Shown: one piece after another, positions 50,522-59,282 of the stretch
How positions within the stretch are numbered: the first letter of the stretch is position 1
How the letters are laid out: the number at the start of each line of letters is the position of its first letter
Assembly (NCBI RefSeq): GCF_028464065.1
Contig: NZ_CP116808.1
Location: 682,001 to 746,000 of the forward strand
Reading direction: 5' to 3'
Source: Saprospira sp. CCB-QB6
GTDB taxonomy: Bacteria; Bacteroidota; Bacteroidia; Chitinophagales; Saprospiraceae
Length of the DNA stretch: 64,000 nt
Translations under genes and position numbers: made by a program
The notes under the pieces: model-generated
Database searches by the model: none
Told to the model about the DNA's origin: nothing
The model's input: only the letters and a program-made list of their open reading frames with translations

Positions 50522-51592
50522 TTATTTGCCTTTGCCCATATTTTTGGCTTGTTCCATAGCAATTTCGCGCATCGCTTTGAACGAATCGGCAGAAGAAGAA
50601 TTTTCTAATGCTTTGACGGCCAATTGTTGAGCTTGACGTTGTGTATCTTCTAGTTGTGCATAGAGCTTATGGATTTGGTCCTTTTGTTTATCCAAAGTAC
50701 TATTTAGATCATCAATAATATGTTGAAGAGCGCTGAGTTCGCCTTCTTGCTCAGTTTTGAGCATTTTCATTTTGACCTTATGATCTCTTTCGACGATGCC
50801 TTTGGCTTCGGCTTCTACTTTTTTGACCTCTTTGCGGAGTTTTTCTTCTAGTTCTTCAAAGTCGGCCTTGTATTTTGCCTGTTCTTCCTCCTGATCTTTG
50901 ACTGTTTTTTCCTCTACTTTCCAGGCGTCTTCTTTCTGTTCCTGAATCGTTTGCAATTCGAGTTCGAGTTGATTACATTTTTGCTTGTAATTATCGTCTT
51001 CTATTTTGCGTTCCTGCTTCAGTTGGTAATCGTATTGTTCTTTATCGCGGCTGCGTTCTTGTTCGGCTTCCCGTTGCATTTCGGCAATTTCTTCCGATTT
51101 GATTTCCTGTTCTTTATCCCAGTTTTTTTGCTGTTCTTCCAGCTGTTCTTTGTAGGCTTTTTCTTTGGCCTCAAATTCTTCTTCAAACTGCTTTTGGCTA
51201 TCGAGATATTCCTCAATAATTTTGAGCATGCTATCGGCATCTACCTCAATATCATAGAGTTTTTGAATCTCTTGGCCTTCTTCTTCCAATTTCTTTTGGA
51301 GATTTTGGAGTTTTTCGGCTTCTACGGCTTGCAAGGCAGAATTATCGCTAAAAGCGGGGGCAATGCCTTGTTCTACAGCTTTCAGAGTAGCAATAATGCC
51401 TTCCAAATTTTTGAGTTCCGCCGTTTTGTAGACCACTTTCTCTTGGATAACCGTTTTGGTGCTGCTTGTTGTAGTTGGAGCAACTGCGTTTTCTTTGCTC
51501 TTGAGTTGTTTTTCCAAATCTTTGACCTTAGCCAAAGCCTCTTTATAGGCATTCATGATTTGGTTTTTGGTATTGCGCATGGATACAGCCAT
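50522..51592 (-). CDS. long coiled-coil protein (356 residues)
   Basis: Nearly the whole chain is alpha-helical and rich in Glu, Lys and Gln with heptad spacing (YKEALAKVKDLEKQLKSKEN; AKYKADFEELEEKLRKEVKK). A Ser/Thr break lies near residue 40. There is no signal peptide or membrane helix. The C-terminal part LYAQLEDTQRQAQQLAVKAL then ENSSSADSFKAMREIAMEQA resembles the end of the next coiled-coil gene. It could be a filament-forming, scaffold or gliding-associated cytoskeletal element; the sequence does not settle which. No enzyme domain is seen. Confidence 0.85.
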   Translation of the reverse strand: MAVSMRNTKNQIMNAYKEALAKVKDLEKQLKSKENAVAPTTTSSTKTVIQEKVVYKTAELKNLEGIIATLKAVEQGIAPAFSDNSALQAVEAEKLQNLQKKLEEEGQEIQKLYDIEVDADSMLKIIEEYLDSQKQFEEEFEAKEKAYKEQLEEQQKNWDKEQEIKSEEIAEMQREAEQERSRDKEQYDYQLKQERKIEDDNYKQKCNQLELELQTIQEQKEDAWKVEEKTVKDQEEEQAKYKADFEELEEKLRKEVKKVEAEAKGIVERDHKVKMKMLKTEQEGELSALQHIIDDLNSTLDKQKDQIHKLYAQLEDTQRQAQQLAVKALENSSSADSFKAMREIAMEQAKNMGKGK

Positions 51593-51784
51593 GATATATA
51601 TATTTTAGAGTTGAAGACAAAAAGAAGATATAAGCGATAAAAGAAGAGATTTTAACTCCCCTCAGCCCTCAAACGAAGCAGAATCATCTGGCTAATGGAG
51701 CAAAATAGCGGCTTGCGCTGCACTCCCTTGAGGTTTGGGACTTTGGGGCGTTAAAAAATCCCTCTACATTTTTGGCCTAGATAC

Positions 51785-52762
51785 TTAGGAAGCCTGTTTA
51801 TTTTCTAGTGCTTTAATAGAAAGGGCTTGCATTTGAGCCACAGATTCCTTGAGTTCGGCCTTGAGTTTTTCAATTTCGGACTTTTGGTTTTCCAATCGAT
51901 TCGATAGGCTTTCAATTTGGAGCTCGGCAATTTTGCGCTTGCTTTCCATTTCCTTTTCATAAAGTTCTTGAGCCTCTTTGGCATCTCGGTTGGCCTCTTT
52001 AAAGGCTTTATCCTTAGCCTTTTTGACCTCTTCTTCTAGTTCGGTTTCAAAACCATCCACTTTTTCTTTGTGCTCCTTAAATTCCTCGGCTTTTTCTTCC
52101 AACCATTTAAGGCGCTGATCCCAATCTTTTTGTTTTTCTCTTTCTTCTTCATCTAGTTTGCGCAAAAGCTGCGTTTTTCGCATTTCGAAAGCATCTTTTT
52201 CACGCAAATAGCGGCGTTCAAGCTGATAGCGATATTCTTCCAGTTCTTGCTCACGCATTTTTTCCAATTGTGCCTTATTTTCGGCCTGTTCTTCTTGGAA
52301 ATCGGCAATTTCTTGCTCCCAATCAGCTCTTTGCTCTTGCATTTCTGCCTGCAAAGTTTCTAGCGCCTCTTTATGCTCTTCTTCCAATTCTTCGGCTCTT
52401 TGCTTTTGCTCTTGCTGAAGGATGAAAAGTGCATTGGCGGCAATTTTTGTTTGATAGCGAGCTTCTAGGTTTTTTTCTTGTACCTTGAGGGCCGTCCGCA
52501 TTTTTTCGAGTTGATCCACTTCGGCCAATACTCGCTCGCGAAGATTTTCGGTGGTACTCGCTACCTCCCATTGTAGGTCTGCAATTTTTTTGATGATCCC
52601 TTGAGGGCTGAGGCCTTCAGTTTCTTCCAAAAGGGCGGCTTCTCTTTCCAAGCGAGCCGATTCTTCTTTAGTCAGAATCGCTTTTTGTTGGATTTCATAC
52701 TGGGCCAATAACTGCTTAAAGGCCTTTTGGACTTCTTCTTTGGACTTCAAAGATTTGCTCAT
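51785..52762 (-). CDS. long coiled-coil protein (325 residues), paralogue of the downstream gene
   Basis: This highly charged alpha-helical protein has continuous heptads (ALETLQAEMQEQRADWEQEI; WLEEKAEEFKEHKEKVDGFE), with no leader and no membrane helix. Its end, IEKLKAELKESVAQMQALSI then KALENKQAS, parallels the end of the 356-residue protein (HKLYAQLEDTQRQAQQLAVK then ALENSSS). The two proteins have similar size and orientation, 192 bp apart. Both may co-assemble; that is inference. No named family was recognised. Confidence 0.84.
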   Translation of the reverse strand: MSKSLKSKEEVQKAFKQLLAQYEIQQKAILTKEESARLEREAALLEETEGLSPQGIIKKIADLQWEVASTTENLRERVLAEVDQLEKMRTALKVQEKNLEARYQTKIAANALFILQQEQKQRAEELEEEHKEALETLQAEMQEQRADWEQEIADFQEEQAENKAQLEKMREQELEEYRYQLERRYLREKDAFEMRKTQLLRKLDEEEREKQKDWDQRLKWLEEKAEEFKEHKEKVDGFETELEEEVKKAKDKAFKEANRDAKEAQELYEKEMESKRKIAELQIESLSNRLENQKSEIEKLKAELKESVAQMQALSIKALENKQAS

Positions 52763-52912
52763 GCGTAATGTTTTGTAGAAGGATTATGAATGTGAACTAG
52801 ATTGCAATCTCTGTTTGATTAAATACACTCTCTTTTACGCAGCTGAATCCATTTGGTTACAGAATTGACGCAAAAAAATTAAATTTTCTCAAAATTTAAC
52901 CAAAACAATTAA

Positions 52913-54769
52913 ATGCTTGCCGCTAAATGGGCTAACCCTCAGCTATTTATCGCCTTCATGGCCCTTACTACTACTATTTGGGGCTATCAATTTGGACTTT
53001 GGGACCATCAAGAGCACCTTAGTTTGCTCTTCCGTCAGCTAAATTCAGACTTCTTACCCTCCGATGCCTTTATCAATGCCAATGATTCTGGCTTCAACCC
53101 CAGAATTTACAGCAATTATTTCACTATTTTGTTTATAAAGGTTTTTGGTTTGCCCCTAGCCTTTTTTTTGCTCTGTTTTCTGACCAATTGGGCCATTGCT
53201 TGGGCAGCGCATCGCATGGGAGAATTGCTGTTTAAGAATGAACTTTCGGCCAATTTAGCGGCGCTTTTTTGCCTGTCTATTCCCACCCTAAGCCTAGGCT
53301 CCGTAGCCGAAATCCATGCGGTTTATCTCACGCCCAATAGTATGGCTTTTGCCCTGGTTTTGCTGGCCCTCCCACAGCTCTGGCAACAAAAATTTGTGCA
53401 AGCTGGGGCCTTTCTTGCCCTCGCCACCCTAATTCACCCTTTGGTGGGTCCAGAATCTACACTTTTGCTAGGCGGACTCTATGCCCTTAGCCTTCCTTTT
53501 CGCCCCCACTTTACCGCCAAGCAATGGAAAGCTTTAGCCTTAGGAGCTGGACTTTTTGGCTTGGCTGCCGCTCTCAGCCTTGGTCCCTATTTTCTTTCGG
53601 CCCAAGAGAATATTAGCGTAGAGGAGTTCTATAATATATATGTACACTTTAGAGCTCCTCACCATATTCTCCCTAGCCACTTTTTGGTCCGTGATGAACC
53701 CAAAAATGCCTATTATCTAATTGCCTACCTAGCCATTCTATATCTGCCCAAAGGCGTACTGCAGCTCCAAAAAATTGATCGCTTTTTTATTCTGGGCCTT
53801 ATTCTTAGCCTTTTGGGCCTAGCCTATATCGGCTATTATTTTGTAGAAATCCAGCCCAGCAAATTAATGGCCACCGCCCAAGTTTATCGCATTCTCTATC
53901 TCGGCAAATTTTTCTTTCTTTTGGGCTTGGCTGGCGCCATTGGCCAAATTCGACAAGGCAAGCAACTCGACCAATTTTATGTTTGGGCCTTTTTACTCAA
54001 TAGCTTTTGCTGGACCAATGGGCTCCGCATTGCCCTACTTTTTATCCTCACTCGCCTGCGTAACCGCTTTTTCCCCAATTGGCGCTGGTCCCTTGCCCTA
54101 GAACTCCCCCTTCTATTCGCCCTAACCGTCTACGGACTTTGGCAAACTTATCTCTCCTTAGATTTTTCTCCCGAAGCCTATCTATGGATCGCCTTTTTGC
54201 TTTTTGGGCCTGTTATGTACAGCATATATCCGCAAAAAAAATGGCCAACTTACTTGTCAGGACTTGCCAGCTTTGCTTTCATTATTTTTTGGTCCCAAAC
54301 AGCCAGAACTCCAGGCATGTCGCCGCTTGAACGAGATATGAGTCGCCTCTATAGCTTATCTGACCAAGCTTATTATCAGCCTGAACTCTATGAAGTAGCC
54401 CAATACATAAAGGAGGCAACCCCCAAAGATGCCCGCCTATTAAGCCCCCCCATGCAGCCCGAATTGCGCTATTTGGCCCAGCGCGCTTTGGTGGTCGATT
54501 TTAAGGCCTTTCCCTTTAGCGGTACAGCTATGAAAGCCTGGCAAGAGCGTATTTTTGATGTCTATGGCTGGACCGATCAACAGAGTTTTGCTGCCGTAGA
54601 TTATGCCTTTGTCCCTCACTGGAAACAACGGCCCGATAGCCTGCTTTTGGTCCTTGGACAAAAATATCAGGCCCAATATGCGTTGCTGTATGCCGAAACA
54701 AAAACAAAACTCCCCCTTCTCTTTAAAAATGAGGCCTTTCAGTTGGTGCTTTTAAAAGAAGAAGATTAG
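52913..54769 (+). CDS. polytopic membrane protein with DUF6798-like C-terminal part
   Basis: The 618-residue protein has about 10-12 predicted membrane helices up to residue about 470 (PLAFFLLCFLTNWAIAWAAH, FVQAGAFLALATLIHPLVGP, ALALGAGLFGLAAALSLGPY). A periplasmic or cytoplasmic tail of about 130 residues contains AQYIKEATPKDARLLSPP and LAQRALVVDFKAFPFSG, followed by KAWQERIFDVYGW. The membrane part resembles GT-C-type glycosyltransferases in layout (an early loop with conserved acidic and His residues, and HPLVGPE), and the tail resembles DUF6798. The substrate is unknown. It is divergent from the coiled-coil genes. Its TAG stop codon is shared with the first base of repeat A7. Confidence 0.82.
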   Translation: MLAAKWANPQLFIAFMALTTTIWGYQFGLWDHQEHLSLLFRQLNSDFLPSDAFINANDSGFNPRIYSNYFTILFIKVFGLPLAFFLLCFLTNWAIAWAAHRMGELLFKNELSANLAALFCLSIPTLSLGSVAEIHAVYLTPNSMAFALVLLALPQLWQQKFVQAGAFLALATLIHPLVGPESTLLLGGLYALSLPFRPHFTAKQWKALALGAGLFGLAAALSLGPYFLSAQENISVEEFYNIYVHFRAPHHILPSHFLVRDEPKNAYYLIAYLAILYLPKGVLQLQKIDRFFILGLILSLLGLAYIGYYFVEIQPSKLMATAQVYRILYLGKFFFLLGLAGAIGQIRQGKQLDQFYVWAFLLNSFCWTNGLRIALLFILTRLRNRFFPNWRWSLALELPLLFALTVYGLWQTYLSLDFSPEAYLWIAFLLFGPVMYSIYPQKKWPTYLSGLASFAFIIFWSQTARTPGMSPLERDMSRLYSLSDQAYYQPELYEVAQYIKEATPKDARLLSPPMQPELRYLAQRALVVDFKAFPFSGTAMKAWQERIFDVYGWTDQQSFAAVDYAFVPHWKQRPDSLLLVLGQKYQAQYALLYAETKTKLPLLFKNEAFQLVLLKEED

Positions 54770-54889
54770 GGGCTGCCCCGCCCTACGGGCGGGTCGGGCC
54801 ATTGCGCAGCTCGCAGGTCTGCTCGGCCCTGCAGCGCTTTCAGCGCTTTGGTCTGCCGCCTTCGGCGGCCCTGCTCCAGCCCCTCAGCC
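54769..54889 (+). repeat. dispersed hairpin element, subfamily A (copy A7)
   Basis: It runs GGGGCTG to CAGCC with hairpins GCCCTACGGGC, AGCGCTTTCAGCGCT and CCGCCTTCGGCGG. Its first G is the last base of the upstream TAG stop codon. Confidence 0.88.
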
Positions 54890-55013
54890 TTGCTGTGGGC
54901 TTAGCCCACAGCCAAATGGTATTGCTTCGCAATGATTTTACTCAGGAGGATTAAAACCCTCCTGAATTTAAGGGCCGAAGACAAAAAGCCCAAAGAAAAA
55001 AAGATCGTTGAGC
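54890..55013. repeat. palindrome pair and shared spacer after copy A7
   Basis: Two palindromes, GCTGTGGGCTTAGCCCACAG (about 54892-54911) and arms CAGGAGG/CCTCCTG around ATTAAAAC (about 54942-54963), flank GGTATTGCTTCGCAATG. That 17-bp string also occurs at about 46678-46694 beside the first palindrome of the 46.6-kb cluster. Confidence 0.75.
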
Positions 55014-55130
55014 GGCCCAGCGCTGCGCAGCCGTGGCCGCAGGCCAGACCAAAGCCCGCAGGGCTGCAGGGCCGAGCAAACCTGCGAGCGGCGAAGCATA
55101 GCGGCGGCCAGCTTGCTGGCCGCGGGCCCC
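55014..55130 (-). repeat. dispersed hairpin element, subfamily B (copy B8, GGCCC-type ends)
   Basis: On the minus strand it starts GGGGCCC and ends TGGGCC, the same paired change as in copy B4. Hairpins are GCGGCCAGCAAGCTGGCCGC, AGCCCTGCGGGCT and GGCCTGCGGCC. Confidence 0.85.
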
Positions 55131-55237
55131 AAAATAAAGACTAAACAAGCCTTCAAAGTATTTTGTCACAAAAGAGAGTATTACTTTCATCTTTTGGGCG
55201 ATAAGTTTTATCTTATAAACAGATAAAACAAACAAAC

Positions 55238-55603
55238 ATGTCTCAATACTTCAAAGCCGCCCGAGAAAGTCCCGCTTTCTTAGCAGGCGATGCAACCCTT
55301 CTGCAAGAAATTGCCCACCCCCTAAAAGATAGCTGGCCCATTGGTTATAGTTTGGCCAAAGCCCAATTGGATGTAGGGCAATCGAGTTTGCCTCATCGCT
55401 TAAAAGGCAGTGAGCTTTATTATGTGCTCTCTGGAGAAGCCAGCATTTTCATCAATGGTCAGGAGCAATTGCTTCAAGCAGGTGATTGCTGTTTAGTTCC
55501 TGCTCAGGCCGAGCAATATGTCGAACAAAAAGGAGATACCCCCTTTCATTTCCTTTGTATTGTAGAACCCTATTGGCAAGAAGATGAAGAAGATATACTA
55601 TAA
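55238..55603 (+). CDS. cupin-domain protein
   Basis: This 121-residue single-domain cupin has motif 1 around LPHRLKGSELYYVLSGEASI, with one His and a Glu at the metal-ligand positions. Motif 2 is around LQAGDCCLVPAQAEQYVEQK, where the expected His is replaced by Gln/Glu, followed by HFLCIVEPYW. Small cupins of this kind bind small molecules or isomerise sugars. The incomplete metal site suggests binding rather than classical oxygenase chemistry. No signal peptide is present, so it should be cytoplasmic. Its last 20 bases overlap the start of the CHAT gene, so the two are translationally coupled. Confidence 0.87.
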   Translation: MSQYFKAARESPAFLAGDATLLQEIAHPLKDSWPIGYSLAKAQLDVGQSSLPHRLKGSELYYVLSGEASIFINGQEQLLQAGDCCLVPAQAEQYVEQKGDTPFHFLCIVEPYWQEDEEDIL

Positions 55604-58565
55604 ACATCCCCTAGCAATCCTATTTTTAGCCCTTCTTCTATTTTTTTTGCCCCAAAGCTTAATGGGCCAAGAAAAGGGGCGCATTGACAGCCTAAAAGCC
55701 TTGGGGCAGGAGGAAAGTATTTTGGGCGCCTTAAGCTATAACCAATGGGCCAAAAAAGAATTTAAAGCCAAAAATTATAGTGAAGCACTACAGCTTTTTG
55801 AAGAAGAAATTCGCTGTAGAACTCATTTGCTCGACACAGGCGAACTAGCTACGCTAAAGGTTCGCGCCTATTATAATGCTAGCCTAATGGCTAGAGTCCT
55901 TGGCCAATATGAATTGGCCCAAAAACATGGTTTTGCCTGCCTCAACAACAGCAAAAAGTTGTTGGGGGACAAGGATGTAGAAACCCTAGATGCCTATCGC
56001 CTCATTGCCGATATTGGCTATTATAGCCAAGCCTATGAACTAGAGCAAAGCTATGGCGATACCGCCCTTTGGCTTTGTGAATCTGCTGAAACCTTAGACA
56101 GTAGCCGCTATAGTAGCTTACTGGTCTTGCAAGCCGCCCGAGAAATAAAAAAAGGCTTTTATGTAGAAGGGGATCGACTCTTGCAAAAGGCCCTCAAAAT
56201 TGAAAGTCAACGCAACCCTAAGGACCCTAAAATCCAAAAAAGCTTGGCCAAAATTTATAATGATTTGGCCGTTCTTTCCGATTATCAAGACCGCTTTGGC
56301 AGTGCCCTAAATTACTACAACAAAGCCCTCGCTTTGCGAAAAGCAACCGGGGGAGAAGAACAACTTTCCCTCATTTGGTTATATGACAATATGGGCGTGC
56401 TCTACCATCGTATGGATCGCCCCTTAAACGCCTTGGAATACCAACACCAAGCCCTAGATATCGCCAAAAAGCTAATTGGAGAAGACCACCCCCGCTATGC
56501 CCTCGTCTTACAACACTCAGCTGTTTCTTTTTACAAACTCAACCAATACGGACAAGCGGAAAAGCGCCTACAAAAAGCCATAAACATCTATATAAAAAGC
56601 TTAGGTGCAGACAGCCCCAAAGTAAGTGTTGCTAAAATGAGGCTGGCCAAGGTTAAATCTCAGCGAGATTGGCCTGCCGCTCAAGTCCTTTTTCAAGAAG
56701 CCGAAAGCATTTTACTAAAAAATATCACGCAAAATGGCCCCGCCCTAGCCGATCTCTATTTTGAATGGGCCGATGCGGCAGATAAACATAAACTGGGCAA
56801 AGTCATTCTGGAAAAAACAACTCAGGCCCTAGAAAAAAATCGTTATCTAGGTAAAGATAACTATCGAGAACCTCGCTTAGCCCTTCGCTGCTGGACGCTC
56901 TGGCTAAATTATGCCAACTATAATGACTTTATAGGCAAAAAAACACAATTGCTCGCCCTCCAACGCGATATTCATAAACAATTGGAACGCAGCCCTAACC
57001 AAAGTGATAAACAACTATTGCTCAATACCGCCAAACACTTTTATGGCGCCTATATTGACCATATTTACCGACACAAAGCGCAGTATCTTCAAAAAGAAGA
57101 CATGCGCAACCAACTCCTCGCCCTCTTTGAAACCAGCAAATCGGTCCTCTTGAACCACAGCTTGGCCCTACACCAAAAACTTCGGAGCCTACAACTTTCC
57201 CCCGCTCAAGAAAAAGCTTGCTTAAAAGCACGCAATCAAGCTGTTTATTATGAAGAGCTTTGGACCCAAGCCGATCCTCAGGATAAAGCGGCCTTCGCCC
57301 GCCTCAAAAAGCAATATGAACAAGCAAAAAGTAATTGGCAGAAACTAGAAAAAGAGTTTGGCCTAGACAAAGCCCGAAAAAATGCAGCTAACTGGCAACT
57401 GCCCAATGTTAGACAACTACAAGCAGAATTAGGGACCAAAGAATTACTCCTCCACTATTTTTCTCATAAAGACAATCACTTTTGTCTGAGTATCGGCCGT
57501 CAGGAAATTCAATTGAAAGAACTGAACAAAATATTACTCAAAGCCCCGCTTGCCCGCTTACTCAATGGCTTCTACCAAAGCGAACAACTCTTTGAATTGG
57601 ATGCCAAACAACGCTACAAAAACTTTGTAGATGATGCTCAACTCCTATCAGAACTCCTGCTCCCCAAAAACATAGCAGAGTTTGACCAGTTGAGTATCGT
57701 TAGTGATGGCGTCTTGGAATACCTTCCCTTTGAACTCCTCTTTAGCCGTGCAGTTCTACCCGAAGATAATTTCAAGACCCTGCCCTATCTCATCCGAACA
57801 AAAAGTGTCCGATATGTGTACAACTGGGAGGTATTACAAAAACAAGAACAACATATTCCCCAAAAAAGACCTAAGATGCTTGCCTTGGCCCCCGTTTATA
57901 ATTGGGAAAGCCCCATACATAAACCCTTAGCTGGTGCCCAAGAAGAAGTATCTTGGCTAAACAGTCGCTATCGCTCTCAAAAAATAGAGCCTTTCCCCAA
58001 TAAGCAACAGTTGTTGGCTAGTATTGGCGGCTATCAATTAGTACATTTGGCTATGCACGCTCTGGCCCCAGATAGTAGTGACGCCTTTTTGCTTTTACCC
58101 GAAAAAGGCGAAAATGGTCGACTAGATAGTAAAGAACTAGCCGCCCTTTCTCTAGAGAAACAAGATCTGCTCGTCCTCTCCGCCTGCCAAACTGCCCTTG
58201 GCAAACAAAGTAATGGAGAAGGGGTTATGAGCCTTGGTCGAGCTTTGGCCCATAGCGCCGCCCCCTCGGCTATGGTAACGCTTTGGTCCTGGAACGATGA
58301 ATCGGCCGTCTACCTTATGCGCCGCTTCTATATCCAACTCGAACAAGGCCTCCCTAAAGATAAGGCTCTACAAGCCGCCAAAATAGATTATCTCAATAAT
58401 GCCCAAGAAATACACTGCCATCCCTTTTTCTGGGCCGCTCCTATTATCTTTGGCAACCGCCAAGCCCTGCCCCTAAGCCCCCAGCCAAATTATTGGCCCT
58501 ACTATCTGGGCGGAGCCGCAGCCTTTTTCCTCCTCCTACTCGCCTTCTGGCGCTGGAGGTCTTAA
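55584..58565 (+). CDS. exported TPR-CHAT protein with C-terminal membrane anchor
   Basis: The 993-residue protein has a signal peptide (HPLAILFLALLLFFLPQSLM then GQ). TPR repeats span about 50-400 (LQLFEEEIRCRTHLLDTGEL; ALNYYNKALALRKATGGEEQ; RPLNALEYQHQALDIAKKLI; QAEKRLQKAINIYIKSLGAD), and a helical linker covers about 400-640. The CHAT caspase-like domain follows with both catalytic residues: His in LVHLAMHA (about 825) and Cys in LVLSACQTALG (about 868), plus GEGVMSLGRALAHSAAPSAM. One membrane helix lies near 974-990 (LGGAAAFFLLLLAFW) before a basic tail. The leader and anchor imply that TPR and protease domains face the periplasm, unlike cytosolic caspase-type defence proteins. It overlaps the cupin gene by 20 bp. 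Confidence 0.93.
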   Translation: MKKIYYKHPLAILFLALLLFFLPQSLMGQEKGRIDSLKALGQEESILGALSYNQWAKKEFKAKNYSEALQLFEEEIRCRTHLLDTGELATLKVRAYYNASLMARVLGQYELAQKHGFACLNNSKKLLGDKDVETLDAYRLIADIGYYSQAYELEQSYGDTALWLCESAETLDSSRYSSLLVLQAAREIKKGFYVEGDRLLQKALKIESQRNPKDPKIQKSLAKIYNDLAVLSDYQDRFGSALNYYNKALALRKATGGEEQLSLIWLYDNMGVLYHRMDRPLNALEYQHQALDIAKKLIGEDHPRYALVLQHSAVSFYKLNQYGQAEKRLQKAINIYIKSLGADSPKVSVAKMRLAKVKSQRDWPAAQVLFQEAESILLKNITQNGPALADLYFEWADAADKHKLGKVILEKTTQALEKNRYLGKDNYREPRLALRCWTLWLNYANYNDFIGKKTQLLALQRDIHKQLERSPNQSDKQLLLNTAKHFYGAYIDHIYRHKAQYLQKEDMRNQLLALFETSKSVLLNHSLALHQKLRSLQLSPAQEKACLKARNQAVYYEELWTQADPQDKAAFARLKKQYEQAKSNWQKLEKEFGLDKARKNAANWQLPNVRQLQAELGTKELLLHYFSHKDNHFCLSIGRQEIQLKELNKILLKAPLARLLNGFYQSEQLFELDAKQRYKNFVDDAQLLSELLLPKNIAEFDQLSIVSDGVLEYLPFELLFSRAVLPEDNFKTLPYLIRTKSVRYVYNWEVLQKQEQHIPQKRPKMLALAPVYNWESPIHKPLAGAQEEVSWLNSRYRSQKIEPFPNKQQLLASIGGYQLVHLAMHALAPDSSDAFLLLPEKGENGRLDSKELAALSLEKQDLLVLSACQTALGKQSNGEGVMSLGRALAHSAAPSAMVTLWSWNDESAVYLMRRFYIQLEQGLPKDKALQAAKIDYLNNAQEIHCHPFFWAAPIIFGNRQALPLSPQPNYWPYYLGGAAAFFLLLLAFWRWRS

Positions 58566-58586
58566 CAAAAAAGCACTTAACCAACA

Positions 58587-58620
58587 AAAGCCCCCAAGCG
58601 AATAGCTTGAGGGCTTTTTT
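58587..58620 (+). terminator. terminator of the cupin-CHAT operon
   Basis: AAAGCCCCCAAGC pairs with GCTTGAGGGCTTT (one mismatch) across a short AATA loop, followed by T residues. It may also serve the convergent yigZ gene. Confidence 0.85.
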
Positions 58621-58645
58621 CATTATATTTTCCTTTTCCTCGGGG

Positions 58646-59272
58646 CTATTCCTCTAGCCCTTCCGTCTTAATATCTGTAATCAAAGGATCATCCAAGCGC
58701 GCCTGCAACTCTGCCAAGCGAGATAAGGGCAACGAAAGCGTCAAAACGACTTCTTCCGCCGCATAATCAGAACTTTTGATGTCCATATCCGCCCCCTTTA
58801 AATAGTTCATCCAATCACTAAGTAAAGGATAGGGCAAGAAGAGCTTGACTTTCTGTTTCAGAATCCGAACAACCGTCGGTGCCTCATTCAAGGCCTCAAA
58901 ACTAGCCGCCTTATAGGCCGTTTTCAAACCTGAAGTCCCCAATTTGGTCCCCCCAAAGTAACGCACCACAATAATTAAACAATGCGTTAATCCAAAACTA
59001 TCAATTTGGCCCAAAATAGGCCGGCCCGCCGTTCCCGAAGGCTCTCCATCATCATTGGCCCGATAATGCGTTTTGTCTAAACCCAAACGCCAAGCATAAC
59101 AATGATGCCTCGCCTTAAAATGCAACTGCCGAACCTCTTCCAAGTATAACTGGATCTCCTCTTCATCCTCTACCTCATAGGCATAGGCAATGAATTTACT
59201 CCCTTTTTCCTTATACAATCCCTCCCGGGGCTCCGCCAAAGTCGTATAGCGGTCAATAATTTCTGCTGACAA
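58646..59272 (-). CDS. yigZ: YigZ/IMPACT family protein
   Basis: The 208-residue protein has an N-terminal UPF0029/IMPACT domain with EKGSKFIAYAYEV, KARHHCYAWRLG and RANDDGEPSGTAGRPILGQI. LTHCLIIVVRYFGGTKLGTS and LKTAYKAA complete the family signature. A C-terminal ferredoxin-like domain follows. Eukaryotic IMPACT regulates the Gcn2 stress kinase. The bacterial role is unclear, with a proposed link to ribosomes or proline peptidases. It lies 10 bp downstream of mqnD in the same direction, so the two are co-transcribed without an obvious functional link. Confidence 0.93.
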   Translation of the reverse strand: MSAEIIDRYTTLAEPREGLYKEKGSKFIAYAYEVEDEEEIQLYLEEVRQLHFKARHHCYAWRLGLDKTHYRANDDGEPSGTAGRPILGQIDSFGLTHCLIIVVRYFGGTKLGTSGLKTAYKAASFEALNEAPTVVRILKQKVKLFLPYPLLSDWMNYLKGADMDIKSSDYAAEEVVLTLSLPLSRLAELQARLDDPLITDIKTEGLEE

Positions 59273-59282
59273 AATAAGGCCT

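Noticed and set aside
50951-51640. 229-codon Phe/Leu-rich frame on the plus strand
   Set aside because: It is the antisense shadow of the Glu/Lys-rich coiled-coil gene. GAA/AAG codons read in reverse give Phe and Leu.
50522-52762. Rhapidosome or contractile-sheath component for the coiled-coil proteins
   Set aside because: No sheath, tube or baseplate gene is nearby and the sequences show only generic heptads, so the idea has no sequence support.
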